This document shows positions 14,320-15,822 of a stretch of DNA of 15,822 bases, piece after piece (positions within the stretch are counted from its first letter, which is position 1; the number at the start of each line of letters is the position of its first letter). Source of the DNA: Panacagrimonas sp052387335. GTDB lineage: Bacteria > Pseudomonadota > Gammaproteobacteria > Nevskiales > Nevskiaceae. Below the pieces are notes generated by a model, which was not told the DNA's origin, searched no databases, and worked only from the letters and a program-made list of their open reading frames with translations. The translations under genes were made by a program, and so were the position numbers. The stretch spans positions 1-15,822 of the forward strand of contig JBQTJH010000188.1 in NCBI GenBank assembly GCA_052387335.1, written 5' to 3'.

Positions 14320-14335
14320 GGGAACAGTTCTTGAA
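14320..14335 (+). promoter_or_regulatory. Shared GG-N10-G motif, copy 3 (cheW)
   Basis: GGGAACAGTTCTTGAA begins seven bases after the cheA stop codon and lies 115 bases before the cheW ATG. It differs from copy 2 at only two positions. Its presence suggests cheW can be transcribed independently of cheA. Confidence 0.45.
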
Positions 14336-14366
14336 AGACACGTCATCAGAGCACTCACGCCGCGCC

Positions 14367-14394
14367 GCGCGGGGTCGGAAATCTGACACCGCGC
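14367..14394 (+). other. Strong hairpin in the cheA-cheW gap
   Basis: GCGCGG (14367-14372) pairs with CCGCGC (14389-14394). After one G/A mismatch, GTCGGA (14374-14379) pairs with TCTGAC (14382-14387), including one G-U pair. The result is a near-continuous 12-pair stem with a tiny loop. No T-run follows, so it is not a standard terminator. It would sit in the cheW leader or in the cheA-cheW intergenic mRNA, where it could stabilise or process the transcript. Confidence 0.5.
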
Positions 14395-14450
14395 CACGCT
14401 GCCACAGCCCTCAACCCTAGTTTCTCAACGATCCATCACGAGTCGAGTCC

Positions 14451-14978
14451 ATGAGTATTCCCGCACACGACGGCCAGCCGCCGAATCAGCAACTGAACGC
14501 GCAGATCGCGGCCGGCATGCCCAATGAGTTCCTCACCTTCACCCTCGGCGACGAGGAGTACGGCGTGGACATTCTCAAGGTCCAGGAGATTCGCGGTTAC
14601 GACACCGTGACCAAGATTCCCGACGCGCCCGACTTCATCAAGGGCGTGATCAATCTGCGCGGCACCATCGTGCCGGTGGTGGACATGCGCCTGAAGTTCA
14701 AGCTCGGCAAGGTCGAGTACAACGAATTCACGGTGATGATCATCCTCAACATCGCGCGTCGCGTGGTGGGCATGGTGGTCGACGGCGTCTCCGACGTCAT
14801 GCAGCTCACCGCCGAACAGATTCGTCCTGCGCCGGAATTCGGCGGCGCCGTCAACACCAAGTTCATTACCGGTCTCGGCGCGCTCGACCAGCGAATGCTG
14901 ATTCTGGTCGACATCGAAAAGCTCATGTCCGGTGCGGATATGGCGCTGATGGATGCCGCCTCCCAATCCCTGCAGTAA
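14451..14978 (+). CDS. cheW: Chemotaxis coupling protein CheW
   Basis: A 175-residue CheW. After about 25 Gln/Pro-rich residues comes the SH3-like double barrel: FLTFTLGDEEYGVDILKVQEI (27-47), IPDAPDFIKGVINLRGTIVPVVDMR (56-80) with the receptor- and CheA-binding NLRG core, GMVVDGVSDV (107-116) and GLGALDQRMLILVDIEKL (141-158). It bridges CheA P5 and the receptors. It follows cheA after a 138-base gap containing its own motif copy and a hairpin, and precedes a small membrane-protein gene by 22 bases. Confidence 0.95.
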   Translation: MSIPAHDGQPPNQQLNAQIAAGMPNEFLTFTLGDEEYGVDILKVQEIRGYDTVTKIPDAPDFIKGVINLRGTIVPVVDMRLKFKLGKVEYNEFTVMIILNIARRVVGMVVDGVSDVMQLTAEQIRPAPEFGGAVNTKFITGLGALDQRMLILVDIEKLMSGADMALMDAASQSLQ

Positions 14979-15000
14979 GCCTCGCAACCGGAGCTACACC

Positions 15001-15294
15001 ATGAAACTCGACACGCTTTCCAATGAAACACCGTCGGTGGAGTCGCGGCTGCGCAAGGCCGCTGCGCTGCTGATGAGCCTGCCCGCCACCGTTGCCGCCG
15101 CCTGCTTCGCGCACGGCCATGGCGCGGTCGGCTCGCTGGCGCTGCTCGCCGTGCTGGCCGCGGCCATCGCCGCCGGCGGCTACGGCGCCTACCTGCTGCT
15201 GAGCTTGGTTCGCAAATCCAAGCCCCACTCCCACACCAACTCCAACACCAACTCCAATCCGGCGCTGAGTGCCGCGCCCTCCACCACGATCTAA
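15001..15294 (+). CDS. Small membrane protein of unknown function
   Basis: I do not recognise a family. The 97-residue product has a charged N-terminus with SRLRK (15-19), a hydrophobic stretch at about 20-37, a His-Gly-His turn (38-40), a long Ala/Leu/Gly-rich membrane segment at about 43-70, then RKSK and a polar tail of His, Thr, Asn and Ser. The tail includes a 12-base tandem duplication (two copies of ACACCAACTCCA, 15233-15256) coding for an Asn-Ser/Thr-Asn repeat. GGAG eight bases before the ATG is a good ribosome binding site. Its place 22 bases after cheW and 14 before the receptor-like gene suggests co-expression. Confidence 0.65.
   Translation: MKLDTLSNETPSVESRLRKAAALLMSLPATVAAACFAHGHGAVGSLALLAVLAAAIAAGGYGAYLLLSLVRKSKPHSHTNSNTNSNPALSAAPSTTI
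15233..15256 (+). repeat. 12-base tandem repeat in the small membrane protein gene
   Basis: Two perfect adjacent copies of ACACCAACTCCA lie inside the coding region and keep the frame, adding a Thr-Asn-Ser-Asn unit to the C-terminal tail. In-frame units of this kind can vary in number by slippage. Confidence 0.7.
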
Positions 15295-15308
15295 CCGACA
15301 GACCCGCC

Positions 15309-15822
15309 ATGAAATCCAAGCCCGCCGCCAAGTCGGCCAAGAAAGTGAAGACACCCGTCCGCAAGCCGGCGCGCAAACCTGCTGCGCTGGTCAATCGCGG
15401 CAAGATTCCTACCGCCCTGGGCAGCAAGTCCGAGACAGCGGCGCTGGAGCGCGCCAACCTCGAAGGACAGATCGCAGCAATCAACCGCTCGCAGGCGGTG
15501 ATCGAATTCACGCTCGACGGTCGCATCCTGCACGCCAACGACAACTTCCTGAACACGCTCGGCTACGCGCTGGACGAGGTCAAAGGGCAGCACCACTCCA
15601 TGTTCGTCGACGCCGTGACGCGTTCGAGCATCGAGTACCGCATGTTCTGGGACAAGCTGGCGCGCGGCGAGTACGACGCCGGCCAGTACAAGCGCATCGC
15701 CAAGAACGGCAAGGAGATCTGGATTCAGGCCACCTACAACCCGGTCAACGACGCCCAGGGCAAGCCGTGCAAGGTGATCAAGTTCGCCACCGACATCACC
15801 GCGCAGAAACTGCAGGCGGCGG
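15309..15822 (+). CDS. PAS-domain protein with basic tail, probably a soluble chemoreceptor (N-terminal part)
   Basis: Open to the window end: 171 codons are visible from an ATG at 15309. Residues 1-27 are extremely basic (10 Lys/Arg, no acidic residue) with repeated Lys-Pro-Ala and Arg-Lys-Pro units. A short helical linker (about 42-60) follows. Then comes a PAS domain (64-163) with VIEFTLDGRILHANDNFL, LGYALDEVKG, MFWDKLARGEY, KRIAKNGKEIWIQATYNPV and KFATDIT. This PAS subtype is typical of cytoplasmic methyl-accepting chemotaxis proteins, and the position after cheW supports that. The methyl-accepting signalling domain is beyond the window, so a PAS kinase or cyclase is not excluded. No membrane segment is seen before the PAS domain. 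Confidence 0.8.
   Translation, partial: MKSKPAAKSAKKVKTPVRKPARKPAALVNRGKIPTALGSKSETAALERANLEGQIAAINRSQAVIEFTLDGRILHANDNFLNTLGYALDEVKGQHHSMFVDAVTRSSIEYRMFWDKLARGEYDAGQYKRIAKNGKEIWIQATYNPVNDAQGKPCKVIKFATDITAQKLQAA

Noticed and set aside
10407..15822. Sigma-28 flagellar promoters in the chemotaxis locus
   Set aside because: No TAAA-N15-GCCGATAA-like site was found in any of the gaps I read.
1..15822. CRISPR arrays, insertion sequences, prophage or rRNA genes
   Set aside because: No regularly spaced repeats, transposase or integrase motifs, or rRNA-like sequence were seen on either strand.

Overview
The window is GC-rich, gene-dense chromosomal DNA from a gammaproteobacterium. The gene content (MTIP, hpt, nagZ, cysM, exonuclease, rlmD, pdxJ, acpS, and a STAS-CheY-CheA-CheW chemotaxis locus) best fits the Xanthomonadales/Nevskiales side of the class. 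The genus cannot be named from sequence alone. No rRNA, tRNA, CRISPR array or insertion sequence was found, and no stretch over 300 bases lacks a gene.

Region 1 (1-5955, minus strand) is a tight head-to-tail run. In order of transcription it reads cysM, a PolB-like 3'-5' exonuclease, rlmD, a CYTH triphosphate tunnel enzyme, a YkuD-fold L,D-peptidase, nagZ, hpt and MTIP (cut by the window edge). Several neighbours overlap or abut. Two metabolic themes stand out. NagZ plus a signal-less YkuD protein suggests cytoplasmic peptidoglycan recycling. MTIP plus Hpt links methylthioinosine cleavage to hypoxanthine salvage. cysM carries an in-frame amber codon 26 sense codons before its natural end.

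Region 2 (about 6060-7473, plus strand) is a ribbon-helix-helix/RelE-type toxin-antitoxin pair. It overlaps, and is probably translationally coupled to, a spermidine-synthase-like methyltransferase-fold gene. It converges on acpS.

Region 3 (7544-10406) holds pdxJ-acpS on the minus strand. Divergent from them is a membrane-anchored FMN/3Fe-4S glutamate-synthase-like gene, broken by a small deletion and frameshift near 9352.

Region 4 (10407-15822, plus strand) is a chemotaxis-type signalling locus: STAS protein, CheY, a degenerate HD-GYP-like protein, CheA, CheW, a small membrane protein, and the start of a PAS-containing protein with a very basic N-terminal tail, probably a soluble chemoreceptor. 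A motif of the form GGGAACA-N4-TTG(T/A)A recurs in three gaps of this locus, upstream of the STAS gene, cheA and cheW. Its GG-N10-G spacing resembles a -24/-12 promoter. The STAS and cheW leaders also contain strong dyads. These repeated control elements and the catalytically dead HD-GYP-like protein are the least ordinary things in the window.
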